DNA of 64,000 bases from CALRQJ02 sp943370285 (GTDB lineage: Bacteria > Bacteroidota > Bacteroidia > Chitinophagales > Chitinophagaceae). The notes beneath the pieces were generated by a model that did no database searches, was not told where the DNA came from, and was given only the letters and a program-made list of their open reading frames with translations. The stretch covers positions 248,001-312,000 of the forward strand of contig CALRQJ020000002.1 of NCBI GenBank assembly GCA_943370285.1. Reading direction: 5' to 3'. A program made the translations under genes and the position numbers. Of the stretch, positions 1 through 8,809 are shown one piece after another; position 1 is the stretch's first letter; every line of letters starts with the position of its first letter.

Positions 1-1
1 T

Positions 2-64
2 AAAATGGCTAATTTAGAAGATGTATTCATTCAACTTACCGGCCATTCTATTAGAGAAGATTAA
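2..64 (+). CDS. C-terminal end of an ABC transporter ATP-binding protein (partial)
   Basis: Only the last 20 codons are inside the window, ending at TAA 62-64. The peptide ends in ANLEDVFIQLTGHSIRED, which resembles the C-terminal signature of ABC-2-type exporter ATPases (LEDVF..LTG). The Walker motifs would lie upstream, so the substrate cannot be judged. A bidirectional terminator follows. The family call rests on this short tail alone. Confidence 0.55.
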   Translation, partial: KMANLEDVFIQLTGHSIRED

Positions 65-86
65 TGTAATTGATTATAGCTAAAAA

Positions 87-120
87 ATATAGGGAGATAT
101 TTAAACAGACCTCCCTATAT
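87..120. terminator. Bidirectional intrinsic terminator
   Basis: A perfect 10-bp stem (ATATAGGGAG / CTCCCTATAT) with a 14-nt loop lies between the convergent ABC ATPase and lipoprotein genes. It is preceded by an A-run, giving a U-tract on the minus transcript, and followed by a T-rich stretch on the plus strand. Confidence 0.8.
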
Positions 121-128
121 TATAATTT

Positions 129-701
129 TTATTGAATTCTTGTATTAAACTCCACTTCAATATCGGTACTTGATTTGGGACTGTTAACTGGGTCTGCGGC
201 TGCCTTATTTGGCGGAGTACCGGCATAATGACGTAGGGTAACTTTTACTTTACCTGTAGCATTAGCACCTGTTGTCCATACACTGGTAGTACCTAAAGGA
301 ACACCATTGCCATCATTATTCAAACCCGAAACAGTTATATTGCTTCCTGCTGCTGGTTCATAATAAAAACGATGTGCATTAGCCTCTGCTGCAACTTCAA
401 GGGTAATATCTTCAGCCGGTGTTTTTGTTTCATTAAGCAATTGAAGGGTTACATTGTAAGCTCTTGAAGGTGCTAATTCTATTTCTTGTTGAATTGGCGC
501 TGCACCACCCGGTCCATCAGTATCTTTAAATTGATATGTTAATGCACTACCTCCACCAACAGGTACAAAAGTCAATTTCATCGTTGTAATTAATTCTTCA
601 TCATTTGGTTCCTCTACAGCATCTTTTTTACATGATGTAAATAAGGAAGCGGAAACTACAATACCTAATGCTAGTTGTAACAATCTTGCTTTCATTTTCA
701 T
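129..701 (-). CDS. Exported lipoprotein of a TonB-receptor cassette
   Basis: 190 residues. A lipoprotein signal ends in the lipobox-like FTSCKKD, with lipid attachment at about Cys24. The mature part is mostly beta-like with no catalytic motif that I recognise; it contains a Gly-rich GPGGAAP stretch. It is the last gene of a leftward three-gene cassette, 27 bp after the ZnuD-like receptor gene. By position it is probably a surface or periplasmic partner of that receptor, perhaps a ligand-binding lipoprotein; that role is inferred. ATG codons at 701 and 695 are both possible starts. Confidence 0.7.
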   Translation of the reverse strand: MKMKARLLQLALGIVVSASLFTSCKKDAVEEPNDEELITTMKLTFVPVGGGSALTYQFKDTDGPGGAAPIQQEIELAPSRAYNVTLQLLNETKTPAEDITLEVAAEANAHRFYYEPAAGSNITVSGLNNDGNGVPLGTTSVWTTGANATGKVKVTLRHYAGTPPNKAAADPVNSPKSSTDIEVEFNTRIQ

Positions 702-728
702 TTTTGTTTTTGATTTAAAGTTTGAGGT

Positions 729-3044
729 TTATTGTATTTGAAATTTTATTCGAACACTAATATTTCTTCCCATTTCATCTGAGAAGTAACGCATGCTGTT
801 TAAATAATCTCGATAGACTGTATTCAGCATATTTCGAACACCTATACTTAATGTTAAAGGCTTTTTATACAAAAGCAAAGTTGATGATGCCTGTAGACTA
901 AGTAGATGATATGCAGGTGGCGGTTCTTTATAATCTTGTTTGCCATTAATATCGGATGGAACATTCTTTTGTTGCATTACATTCATCAATTCGATACTGA
1001 CATAGTTGTTGGCATATTTTTTCCCATCTTTCAAATTAATCAATAGCTCATTGCTCAATCTGTTTGCAGGCATTAGTATAAGCCAGTCGTTTATTGTTTT
1101 ATTCCTTGCCTGTAAAAAAGAAAACTTTGAAATTAGGTTTATGCTTTTAGCCGCATTAATATTTGCCGACAAATCGAATCCGCTTAGCACAGCATCTGTT
1201 TGTTTATATTCAATTAAAGGAAAAGCCCCTGCAATGGTTAATACCGGATTATTAGGTTGTGGCTGTTGGTAAATAAAATCACTAATAGTATTAGTATATA
1301 GCAATAATTCAACGTTGATTTTTTTGGAAGGATGTATATAATTAATGCCGGTATTAATGTTTAAAGAACGTTCAGGTCTTAATCCAATATTTCCTTTTTC
1401 ATAAGTAGCAGTTCCGTGGTGTATTCCATCACTCAATAATTCATTTACATAAGGGGCACGGCTAGATAGGCTGATATTGGCATTAATTTTCCAATTCTCT
1501 GTTGGTTTAAATACAGTGTTAAACGATGAGGCCAACGTAGAAAAATTAAAGTCATAATTAATGGTATCGCCATTGAATCTTAGTCGGCTTGTATTAATGG
1601 TTTTATTATCATATCGTATACCTGCTTGTAATTCCCATTTATGTTTACTCCATTTTTCAATGTAGTATCCGCCAAACGAATAGGCAAAGTAATTAGGTAT
1701 GAAATAACGACCACTATACCGATTATCCTGTTGCATTAACGATATACCCACAACACCACTCAAACTATTTTTCTTAGGTTGATCCCAGCTAATATCCTGT
1801 GAAAGCGTATAAATTGATAAATCCATTTGTGGATTTTTGTTAGCGCTGTTTCTAACAATATCAAATTCTTTCCTCCGATTAAATTGACCGGCTACTAAAA
1901 TGGAAAACTTATGAGCACCTGAATAAAAGGTAGTTTTTGATTTCAATAATTGATGACTAACCTCTTGTGAAGGACGTTTAATGGTGTAAGTGTTTTCACC
2001 TAAAAAAGTTTCATTTGGTTTTGATGATGCTATGGCATTTAATAAATCTGTTAAATTACCAATGTGAGCACCGGTAAAAATGCCAACTTTAGTAGTAAAA
2101 TGACTATAAAAAAGTTCGGTATTAAATGTCGATTTTTTCCACCCGGCAGTAATAGAAAAATTATTTTCCTCATTACCAGTATTGTTTAATCGGTAATGCG
2201 GTGTAGCAATAGTGGCACCACGTTTATATGTTCCTTGCACTCGATAGCGAAAAGCTGGTTGTTTTTTAATTTGTTGTTCAAATACACCCGATATAACATA
2301 TTGCCTATTATTAGTAAAATAAGCGGTATTTAATTCAGCTGAATAGCCCGGTTCATTTCTCAATGGTTTAGGTTCTACTAATATAACACCACCAATAGCA
2401 TCTGAACCATAGCGTAGTTCATCAACACCTTTTATAACCATCAATTTATCGGCAATAAATGGATCTATTTCAGGAGCATGTTCATTACCCCATTGTTGAC
2501 CTTCTTGACGAACACCATTGTTGATGGTAAGAATACGGTTGCTGTGCAACCCATGTATAACAGGTTTGGCAATGTTAGCACCTGTTTGAAGCATGGTAAC
2601 ACCATTCATTTTACTTAAGGCATCAGCTAATGAAAACCCTTTAGATTCATCCAACTGTCTGCCACTTAATTCTTTTTTATAACCGGTATTGGCAAGGCCT
2701 TTTTGTGCATCTACTATTACATTCCCTAGCACCTTACGAGAATGGGGCAGCAGCACATCAAAATGATAATCTTTGGTAAGCGTAATTTGCTTCTCCACTG
2801 AATCGCAACTAATATGGCTTATTCGTACCGTGTACACACCAACACATAATCTGTTAAACACAAAATCACCCTTTTCATCGGTAATAATTTGCATTCCATT
2901 TTCTTTTATGCTTACTGTAGCAGCCTGCAACTTTTCTTTGGTATCTGCATCTTCTACATGACCCGAAAGTTTATACATACAATTTTGTGAATAAACTGTA
3001 TTCGCAATTACCATTACAAGTAATGTGATAAGTATAGATTTCAA
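729..3044 (-). CDS. TonB-dependent outer-membrane receptor, ZnuD-like
   Basis: About 771 residues. After a signal peptide ending at VYSQ come a carboxypeptidase-regulatory-like beta domain (about 25-105), a plug domain and a 22-strand-type barrel. The plug contains NNGVRQEGQQWGNEHAPEID and KGVDELRYGSDAIGGV, very like the plug of the ZnuD zinc receptor family, so zinc or another transition metal is the likeliest substrate. The open frame runs back to TTG 3074, but starting at TTG 3044 gives a compact 20-residue signal peptide (MKSILITLL...); I see no ATG that would leave a complete signal. It would import its ligand across the outer membrane using TonB-ExbBD energy. Metal specificity is inferred. 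Confidence 0.88.
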   Translation of the reverse strand: MKSILITLLVMVIANTVYSQNCMYKLSGHVEDADTKEKLQAATVSIKENGMQIITDEKGDFVFNRLCVGVYTVRISHISCDSVEKQITLTKDYHFDVLLPHSRKVLGNVIVDAQKGLANTGYKKELSGRQLDESKGFSLADALSKMNGVTMLQTGANIAKPVIHGLHSNRILTINNGVRQEGQQWGNEHAPEIDPFIADKLMVIKGVDELRYGSDAIGGVILVEPKPLRNEPGYSAELNTAYFTNNRQYVISGVFEQQIKKQPAFRYRVQGTYKRGATIATPHYRLNNTGNEENNFSITAGWKKSTFNTELFYSHFTTKVGIFTGAHIGNLTDLLNAIASSKPNETFLGENTYTIKRPSQEVSHQLLKSKTTFYSGAHKFSILVAGQFNRRKEFDIVRNSANKNPQMDLSIYTLSQDISWDQPKKNSLSGVVGISLMQQDNRYSGRYFIPNYFAYSFGGYYIEKWSKHKWELQAGIRYDNKTINTSRLRFNGDTINYDFNFSTLASSFNTVFKPTENWKINANISLSSRAPYVNELLSDGIHHGTATYEKGNIGLRPERSLNINTGINYIHPSKKINVELLLYTNTISDFIYQQPQPNNPVLTIAGAFPLIEYKQTDAVLSGFDLSANINAAKSINLISKFSFLQARNKTINDWLILMPANRLSNELLINLKDGKKYANNYVSIELMNVMQQKNVPSDINGKQDYKEPPPAYHLLSLQASSTLLLYKKPLTLSIGVRNMLNTVYRDYLNSMRYFSDEMGRNISVRIKFQIQ

Positions 3045-3130
3045 AATAAATAGGTTTGGATAGGCATTCAACAACGCCTATGATTGTAATCAATCAAATA
3101 CCAACAAGCGCTGTTAGTATTTAGCTTAAA

Positions 3131-3484
3131 TCAAGCTATTTGTGGTGGACCTTTATTGAAGAACTCAAAATGCGGTGATGTAGGAATAGAGAGAAGATAG
3201 GATGCCCTATTCAATTGCAATTGTGAAACATGAGAACCTACAAATACCGTAAGTACTGCATTGTAGGCCGAGTATTGGTGAGAACAGACTTGACAATCAG
3301 CTTCTTCACCATCTTGGCAAGTTGTGACAATAGTGATTTGTGCTTTTTCCTTACTAGCTTTTACTATTTCTGTATTAGTTGAACTATTATGATGGTGCCA
3401 AAATTGTATTGGTGTGGCAATAAATAAATACACCGTAAATAATACAGTGGCAAAAAGCGTTTTATATGTGCTATTAATGTTCAA
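3131..3484 (-). CDS. Small His/Cys-containing exported protein leading the TonB-receptor cassette
   Basis: 117 residues. A single N-terminal hydrophobic segment (about 9-28) is followed by WHHH and a CQDGEEADCQVCSH cluster (C-x6-C-x2-C-x-H), a plausible metal-binding site. An in-frame TAG directly precedes TTG 3484 and there is no ATG near the N-terminus, so translation probably starts at this TTG. It is the first gene of the leftward cassette, with a consensus Bacteroidota promoter and a palindrome just upstream. A periplasmic metal chaperone or sensor role fits the context, but the family is unknown to me. Confidence 0.65.
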   Translation of the reverse strand: MNINSTYKTLFATVLFTVYLFIATPIQFWHHHNSSTNTEIVKASKEKAQITIVTTCQDGEEADCQVCSHQYSAYNAVLTVFVGSHVSQLQLNRASYLLSIPTSPHFEFFNKGPPQIA

Positions 3485-3492
3485 CTAATTTA

Positions 3493-3507
3493 TGTAACGA
3501 TGTTGCA
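3493..3507. promoter_or_regulatory. Candidate metal-responsive operator (TGyAAC-N3-GTTrCA palindrome)
   Basis: The 15-bp sequence TGTAACGATGTTGCA is an interrupted palindrome with one mismatched pair. It overlaps the 3' end of the -7 box and the predicted transcription start of the leftward cassette, a position where a bound Fur/Zur-type repressor would block transcription. One half (TTTGCA) is partly explained by the usual promoter consensus, so this is a candidate only. Confidence 0.4.
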
Positions 3508-3536
3508 AATGTAGAAGTATTTATTGATTAATCAAA
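3506..3536 (-). promoter_or_regulatory. Bacteroidota-type promoter of the ZnuD-like cassette
   Basis: On the minus strand, TTTG (3533-3536) is followed after 19 bp by TACATTTG (3506-3513). This matches the Bacteroidota housekeeping consensus TTTG-N19-TAnnTTTG at every defined position. It lies 22 bp upstream of the TTG start of the first cassette gene. Confidence 0.7.
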
Positions 3537-3734
3537 TAACAAGATAAATAACAATCAAAAAAGAATCCATGTCGGCTGTTTCTGTGGTAAAGCCTGCATT
3601 AGATTAGTAACAATTAAGCATAATGTAGCCATTTGAATCATTTTTTTCAATTTCATTCAATCAGATATGCTCTACAGCAGCAAGGTTTATTAGAGAATCC
3701 TTATTTTCACCTTCCATCTTATAAACCATTGGGT

Positions 3735-4592
3735 ATGAAATCTTTTTTATTCAGTCTAGCCATAATCTTGCTCGTTAATACCCCCATCATTGCACAGCAC
3801 AAACCTGCTTATGTGTTGTATAATGCCAAGGGCAAAAAAGTGAGTTATACCAAAATGATTAAAGTGCTAAAGCAAAAGGATATTGTACTCTTTGGAGAAT
3901 TTCACAATAATCCCATCTCACATTGGTTACAATTAGAACTAACCCGAGAACTTAAACAATACAGAGATTTGATATTGGGAGCAGAAATGTTTGAGCAAGA
4001 TAATCAACAAGCTTTAAACCAGTATTTACAAGGAAAACTAAGCAGCAAAGGATTAGATTCTGCTGCAAGATTGTGGAAGAATTACAAAACCGATTATGCG
4101 CCGCTAGTTGATTTTGCAAAAGCCAATAACTTAGTTTTTGCAGCAAGTAATATCCCTAGAAAATATGCTTCGTTAGTTGCAAAAGGTGGATTTGAAGCAC
4201 TTGACACTATTCCACCGGCAGCTAAAGCTTGGATGGCACCATTACCAATTAAATATGATGCCGAATTACCCTGTTATAAAAATATGATTGCCATGATGGG
4301 TGGTCATGGTGGGGTAAATTTACCAAAAGCGCAAGCCATAAAAGATGCTACTATGGCTCATTTCATCTTACAAAACCATAAAGTAGGTAGTTTATCAATC
4401 CACTATAATGGGGCTTATCATTCAGATAATTACGAAGGCATTCTATGGTATTTGAAACAACAACAACCCAATTTAAAATACGGTACTATTACAACCGTAT
4501 CGCAATCAAATCTTAAAAAACTATTGAAAGAAAACAAAGGGAAAGCCGATTTTATTATTTGTGTAGATGAAGATATGACTACGACATATTAA
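3735..4592 (+). CDS. ChaN-like haem-binding/Tiki-superfamily protein (PF04187)
   Basis: About 285 residues from ATG 3735, which gives a clean signal peptide (MKSFLFSLAIILLVNTPIIAQ). The longer frame back to TTG 3633 adds 34 residues in front of that signal and is rejected. Motifs include VLFGEFHNNPISHWLQ with the family's GE-x-H, GAEMFEQD, a Met-rich MIAMMGGHGG and a late IHYNGAYHSDNYEG. ChaN-family proteins are iron-regulated, bind haem and commonly sit near TonB receptors. Here the gene is divergent from the ZnuD-like cassette, which supports a shared link to metal or haem acquisition. Confidence 0.8.
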   Translation: MKSFLFSLAIILLVNTPIIAQHKPAYVLYNAKGKKVSYTKMIKVLKQKDIVLFGEFHNNPISHWLQLELTRELKQYRDLILGAEMFEQDNQQALNQYLQGKLSSKGLDSAARLWKNYKTDYAPLVDFAKANNLVFAASNIPRKYASLVAKGGFEALDTIPPAAKAWMAPLPIKYDAELPCYKNMIAMMGGHGGVNLPKAQAIKDATMAHFILQNHKVGSLSIHYNGAYHSDNYEGILWYLKQQQPNLKYGTITTVSQSNLKKLLKENKGKADFIICVDEDMTTTY

Positions 4593-4621
4593 AAAACCTG
4601 TACAACAAGGCATGCACAGGT
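4591..4621 (-). terminator. Intrinsic terminator downstream of the 40-residue membrane protein gene
   Basis: On the minus strand a 9-bp stem (ACCTGTGCA / TGTACAGGT, one G-U pair) with an 8-nt loop is followed by a run of U. It lies just past the stop of the small minus-strand gene and overlaps the end of the ChaN-like gene by two bases; it may serve both. Confidence 0.6.
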
Positions 4622-4661
4622 CAGCTGCAAATTGCAGTAAGGTGAAAAAAGTAATTAATTA

Positions 4662-4784
4662 CTATCCTAACTTAGATTTCCACTCCGCATAAGATATAGC
4701 GGCAATTACTCCAAAAATCAATACCACAATAATGGTATTACGTACACCTTCATTCAAATGAAAAGTAGATGTTTCTTTCTTCAT
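4662..4784 (-). CDS. 40-residue single-pass membrane protein
   Basis: Starts at ATG 4784 and stops at TAG 4662. The protein has a charged N-terminus (MKKETSTFHLNEGVRN), one hydrophobic helix (TIIVVLIFGVIAAISYA) and a short basic tail (EWKSKLG), as expected for a small membrane-integral protein. A good terminator follows on the same strand, which supports it being expressed. Such peptides are often subunits or regulators of respiratory or transport complexes, but nothing in the sequence identifies a partner. Confidence 0.55.
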   Translation of the reverse strand: MKKETSTFHLNEGVRNTIIVVLIFGVIAAISYAEWKSKLG

Positions 4785-4999
4785 GGCAACAGCTTTTAAA
4801 GATGAATAATAGGTAACTGATGTTGGCATCAAGGGATATGGAAGAAAGCAATCAAAAATGCATGAACAAAGCCAAATTTTGCAACAAAGCCAATCTTATT
4901 AACAGCTTTTGCTAATGTACAATCAAATCTCAAAAAAAGCAAACATTTTTTAACATTTCTTTTTGACTTGCTGATGGAAGCCTAATTTTAGCTTGCATT
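4785..4999. other. Intergenic region between divergent genes
   Basis: AT-rich spacer of 215 bp between the 40-residue gene (minus) and the nuclease gene (plus). Near the plus-strand gene, TTG (in tttttgactt) is followed after 17 bp by TAATTTTA, a one-mismatch -7 element, close to the ATG. The stretch also has short repeated words (acagcttttaaag / acagcttttgcta and two copies of acaaagccaa). I see no RNA gene. Confidence 0.35.
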
Positions 5000-6307
5000 A
5001 TGTACGCAATTGTTGATATTGAAACAACGGGCAGTCACCCTGCCGGAAACGGAATTACCGAAATTGCCATCATCTTACACAACGGAGAAACGGTGGAAGG
5101 CAAATTTTCAAGCCTAATTAATCCCAAAACCACCATCCCATCATATATAGTTTCACTTACCGGCATTACTGACTATATGGTTGCCGATGCACCACATTTT
5201 TCAGCTTTAGCTGCTAATATTTATAACCTTCTACAAGGAAGAATATTCGTTGCCCACAATGTCAACTTCGATTATTCTTTCGTAAAGTATCATTTACAAC
5301 AAGCTGGTTATCTGTTAAATACAAGAAAATTGTGTACCATCAGAATGGCGAGAAAGGCTTTTCCTGGCTTACGAAAATATGGTTTAGAAAATCTTTGTAG
5401 GGAATTGGAAGTGCACAATAACACTCACCACCGTGCAACCGGCGACGCTTTAGCTACGGCTAAAATATTTGAAATGATTTTGGAAAAAGGTGGTGAAGCT
5501 TTAATCAAAGAATTTCTGAAAAAAGAGAATAGAGACCAAACCTTACCACCCAATTTGCCGGGCAAACAAATCAAGGAACTACCCTATCAGCCGGGTGTTT
5601 ACTACCTGCACGATGCAAAAGGGAAAGTGGTGTATGTTGGCAAAGCAAAAAACATCAAACAAAGAGTAGTTAGCCATTTCACCGGCTTAGATACCAGTAA
5701 AAAAAGGCAGGCTTTTTTACAAAAAATCCATAGCGTTAGTTACCAAACCTGCGATACAGAATTTACGGCTTCGCTGTTTGAAAGTATTGAAATCAAAAGA
5801 CTATGGCCACCCTACAACAGCAGTCAAAAAAGATTTGAACAGCGATACGGCATTTATGCTTTTGAAGATAGTAAAGGGTTATTGCGATTGGCGATAGATA
5901 AAAAAAGAAAATACTTGCAACCGGTTGGTTCTTACTCCTATTATGCAGATGCCCATCGCACTTTATGGAAAATGGTAAAACAGTTTGATTTGCATCCGGT
6001 GCTCTGTTTTTTGGACAAAAGCGGCACAACACATCAAATAGAAGATGTAGCTGCTTATAACCGGCAAGTCAATGCAGCTATTACATTTATTCAAGCAGAA
6101 AAAGACACTTTTTTAATCAAAGAAAAAGATACTTGCATTTTGGTAGAAGCCGGAACTTTCTTTGGAATGGGAGCATACAAAGGTCAAGTTAAAAGTATAG
6201 ACCAAATTAAAAACAAACTTACCCCTTATCCCGAAAATGAAGTCATTAGATCTATGATTCGTTCTTATGTAGAAAGATATCCTGCCAATATTCAACGATT
6301 TGAATAA
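5000..6307 (+). CDS. DEDDh exonuclease fused to a GIY-YIG nuclease domain
   Basis: 435 residues. Residues 1-165 are a DnaQ/epsilon-type exonuclease: VDIETTG (D6, E8), AHNVNFDYS (D91) and HRATGDA (H144, D149). Residues about 195-275 are a UvrC/Cho-type GIY-YIG domain: GVYYLHD, VYVGKAKNIKQRV and a later E in FTASLFESIEIKRL. The C-terminal 150 residues have no motif I can name. Domains of this pairing are seen in bacterial UvrC-like/Cho-like proteins, so a DNA repair role (incision followed by 3'-5' trimming) is likely. All catalytic residues I can check are present. It is monocistronic and followed by tex. Confidence 0.88.
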   Translation: MYAIVDIETTGSHPAGNGITEIAIILHNGETVEGKFSSLINPKTTIPSYIVSLTGITDYMVADAPHFSALAANIYNLLQGRIFVAHNVNFDYSFVKYHLQQAGYLLNTRKLCTIRMARKAFPGLRKYGLENLCRELEVHNNTHHRATGDALATAKIFEMILEKGGEALIKEFLKKENRDQTLPPNLPGKQIKELPYQPGVYYLHDAKGKVVYVGKAKNIKQRVVSHFTGLDTSKKRQAFLQKIHSVSYQTCDTEFTASLFESIEIKRLWPPYNSSQKRFEQRYGIYAFEDSKGLLRLAIDKKRKYLQPVGSYSYYADAHRTLWKMVKQFDLHPVLCFLDKSGTTHQIEDVAAYNRQVNAAITFIQAEKDTFLIKEKDTCILVEAGTFFGMGAYKGQVKSIDQIKNKLTPYPENEVIRSMIRSYVERYPANIQRFE

Positions 6308-6422
6308 GCATGTATGCTACCTGTTAATTCGCTTTTAAGTAAACACTTTTAGTTGATTGTTCTGATTTTTTGTTTTCAAAAACAGCCATTACTTTCGCCA
6401 GCCTTTTTTAAAATATTGTCAC

Positions 6423-8663
6423 ATGAGTATGGATTTTTCACAGCGCATTGGATTAAAACTCAACATTAAATCGCAACAAGTAGCAGCAGTACTAGATTTA
6501 TTTGCAGAAGCAGCTACCATTCCATTTATTGCCCGTTATCGAAAGGATAAAACAGGCGGCTTAGATGAAGTACAAATACAGCAAATTCAAGATGAACATA
6601 AATTCTTGAAAGAGTTTACAGAACGTAAATCCTTCATCGAAAAAACCATAACAGAGCAAGGAAAAATGACCGAAGCCTTGCAACAAAAAATTGATTCAGC
6701 CACAACACTTGCCGAATTAGAAGATATTTATTTGCCTTATAAACCCAAACGCAAAACCAAAGCACAAACAGCCCGAGAAAATGGCTTAGAACCATTGGCA
6801 GTATTACTATTACAACAACAAGATTTTGATATGGTAGCAGAAGCTACAAAGTATATATCTGAAAATATTAAAACAACCGATGATGCGTTACAGGGAGCAA
6901 GAGACATTATAGCTGAGCAAATTAATGAAGACGCAGCTGTGAGAGCAAAACTGCGTAAGCTATTCGAAGATACCGCACTATTTACGAGTAAGGTATTAAC
7001 AGACAAAGAAACAGAGGCCATCAAATACAAAGATTATTTTGACTTTGGTGAACCAATTTATAAAATTCCGTCGCATCGTATTCTTGCCATTCTACGTGGA
7101 TTTTTAGAAGGCTTTTTGAAAATGGGCATTGCACCATTAGAAGAAGACGCTTTGGAAATGATTGAACAGCAATACATCACTAATCATTTGAATGCATCGG
7201 TTGAACAGGTAAAAAAAGCAATCAAAGAAGCTTACCGCAGATTATTACAACCCAGTTTAGAAACTGAATTTAGAACTGCATTAAAGGCTAAGGCAGACGA
7301 AGAAGCTATCACCGTTTTTGCGGAAAATCTAAAACAATTATTACTCAGTGCACCGTTAGGAAGTAAAAGAATTTTAGCCATTGACCCGGGTTATCGTACC
7401 GGTTGTAAAGTGGTTTGTTTAGATGAAAAAGGAGAATTGAAACATAATGACTTGATTTATGTGCATGAAAAAAATCGCCTATACGAATCGGAAGCCAAAA
7501 TCAAATCTCTAGTAAAGCAGTATAATATAGAAGTATTTGCTATTGGCGATGGTACAGCCGGCAGAGAAACAGAACAATTTATAAAAGGTCTTGGCCTTGG
7601 GTTACCCATTTTTTTGGTGAATGAAGATGGCGCTTCCGTGTATTCTGCATCAGAAACTGCCAGAGAAGAATTTGCTGATTATGATGTAACTGTTCGTGGT
7701 TCTGTAAGTATCGGCCGTAGGCTAATGGACCCATTGGCTGAATTGGTAAAGATTGACCCGAAGAGTATTGGTGTGGGGCAGTATCAACATGACGTAAATC
7801 AATTTAGATTGAAAGAACGTCTCGATCAAACTGTAGTAAGCTGTGTAAATAACGTTGGTGTAAACCTCAATACAGCCAGTAAACATTTGTTGAGTTATGT
7901 GAGTGGCATTGGTGGATCGTTGGCTGAAAACATTATTAAATATCGTAGCGAAATTGGTCGGTTTACAGATAGAAGTCAATTATTGAAAGTGCCCAGATTG
8001 GGTGCAAAAGCTTACGAACAATGTGCCGGATTTTTACGTATCAAAGGAGGCAATAACCCACTTGACGAAAGTGCTGTGCATCCTGAAACATATAGTATTG
8101 TTGAAAAAATGGCTGCGGATGCAGGTGTACCTATAAAATCGATTATTGGTAATGAATCGTTGATCAAACAAATTGATCCTAAAAAATATGTATCAGAAAC
8201 AATTGGAGCACTAACGTTAAAAGATGTTCTTGCCGAATTAAAAAAGCCCGGTCTTGACCCACGAAGCGAACTGGAACAATTTGAATTTGCAAGCATTTAC
8301 GCCATTGAAGATGTTAGTATTGGAATGGTGGTACCCGGCGTGGTAACCAATATTACCCGTTTTGGGGCATTTGTAGATATTGGCGTTAAACAAGACGGCT
8401 TAGTACATGTGAGTGAAATTGCACATCAATTTATTACAGATCCTGCTGAAGTGTTGAAGTTGAATGATAAGGTACAAGTTAAAGTGTTGGAAGTTGATAT
8501 CCCTCGAAAACGAATTGCATTATCTATCAAACAAACACAAGAAGCACCTGCTCGTCAGGCTCAACGACCAAACTTTAAACCCAATAAACCAAGTCCATCT
8601 TCTGCACCCGCTACGATGGATGATGCTTTAAGTTTATTGAAGCGAAAGTTTGGCAAGGGGTAA
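6423..8663 (+). CDS. tex: Tex family RNA-binding transcription accessory protein
   Basis: 746 residues, the usual Tex length. The N-terminal helical region has IPFIARYRKDKTGGLDE, typical of Tex. Then follow a YqgF/RNase H-like domain (ILAIDPGYRTGCKV, FAIGDGTAGRETE), helix-hairpin-helix motifs (VNLNTASKHLL..VSGIG) and a C-terminal S1 domain (VTNITRFGAFVDIGVKQDGL). It binds RNA and influences transcription and processing. TACTTTCG at about 6391 with an upstream TTTTTTG at 17 bp is a plausible promoter. ATG 6423 and 6429 are both possible starts. Confidence 0.95.
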   Translation: MSMDFSQRIGLKLNIKSQQVAAVLDLFAEAATIPFIARYRKDKTGGLDEVQIQQIQDEHKFLKEFTERKSFIEKTITEQGKMTEALQQKIDSATTLAELEDIYLPYKPKRKTKAQTARENGLEPLAVLLLQQQDFDMVAEATKYISENIKTTDDALQGARDIIAEQINEDAAVRAKLRKLFEDTALFTSKVLTDKETEAIKYKDYFDFGEPIYKIPSHRILAILRGFLEGFLKMGIAPLEEDALEMIEQQYITNHLNASVEQVKKAIKEAYRRLLQPSLETEFRTALKAKADEEAITVFAENLKQLLLSAPLGSKRILAIDPGYRTGCKVVCLDEKGELKHNDLIYVHEKNRLYESEAKIKSLVKQYNIEVFAIGDGTAGRETEQFIKGLGLGLPIFLVNEDGASVYSASETAREEFADYDVTVRGSVSIGRRLMDPLAELVKIDPKSIGVGQYQHDVNQFRLKERLDQTVVSCVNNVGVNLNTASKHLLSYVSGIGGSLAENIIKYRSEIGRFTDRSQLLKVPRLGAKAYEQCAGFLRIKGGNNPLDESAVHPETYSIVEKMAADAGVPIKSIIGNESLIKQIDPKKYVSETIGALTLKDVLAELKKPGLDPRSELEQFEFASIYAIEDVSIGMVVPGVVTNITRFGAFVDIGVKQDGLVHVSEIAHQFITDPAEVLKLNDKVQVKVLEVDIPRKRIALSIKQTQEAPARQAQRPNFKPNKPSPSSAPATMDDALSLLKRKFGKG

Positions 8664-8750
8664 TTTAACTTGATTGTTGAAAGATTAAATATTTGTGTAC
8701 AAGCAAAGTAATTGCATAGCGTAAAATCTGCTAATACGTATTTTAAGTAT

Positions 8751-8758
8751 TATATTTG
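8751..8758 (+). promoter_or_regulatory. Candidate -7 box for the dihaem cytochrome gene
   Basis: TATATTTG matches TAnnTTTG exactly and lies 51 bp before the ATG at 8810. No clear TTTG -33 element is present at the expected spacing. Confidence 0.35.
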
Positions 8759-8809
8759 ACTTAGACATTTGCATAAAATTAAGTTCAACAGATTCTATAC
8801 ATTTTTGAA

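Noticed and set aside
3633..3734. N-terminal extension of the ChaN-like protein
   Set aside because: It begins at TTG and would bury the signal peptide at residue 35; ATG 3735 gives a normal exported protein.
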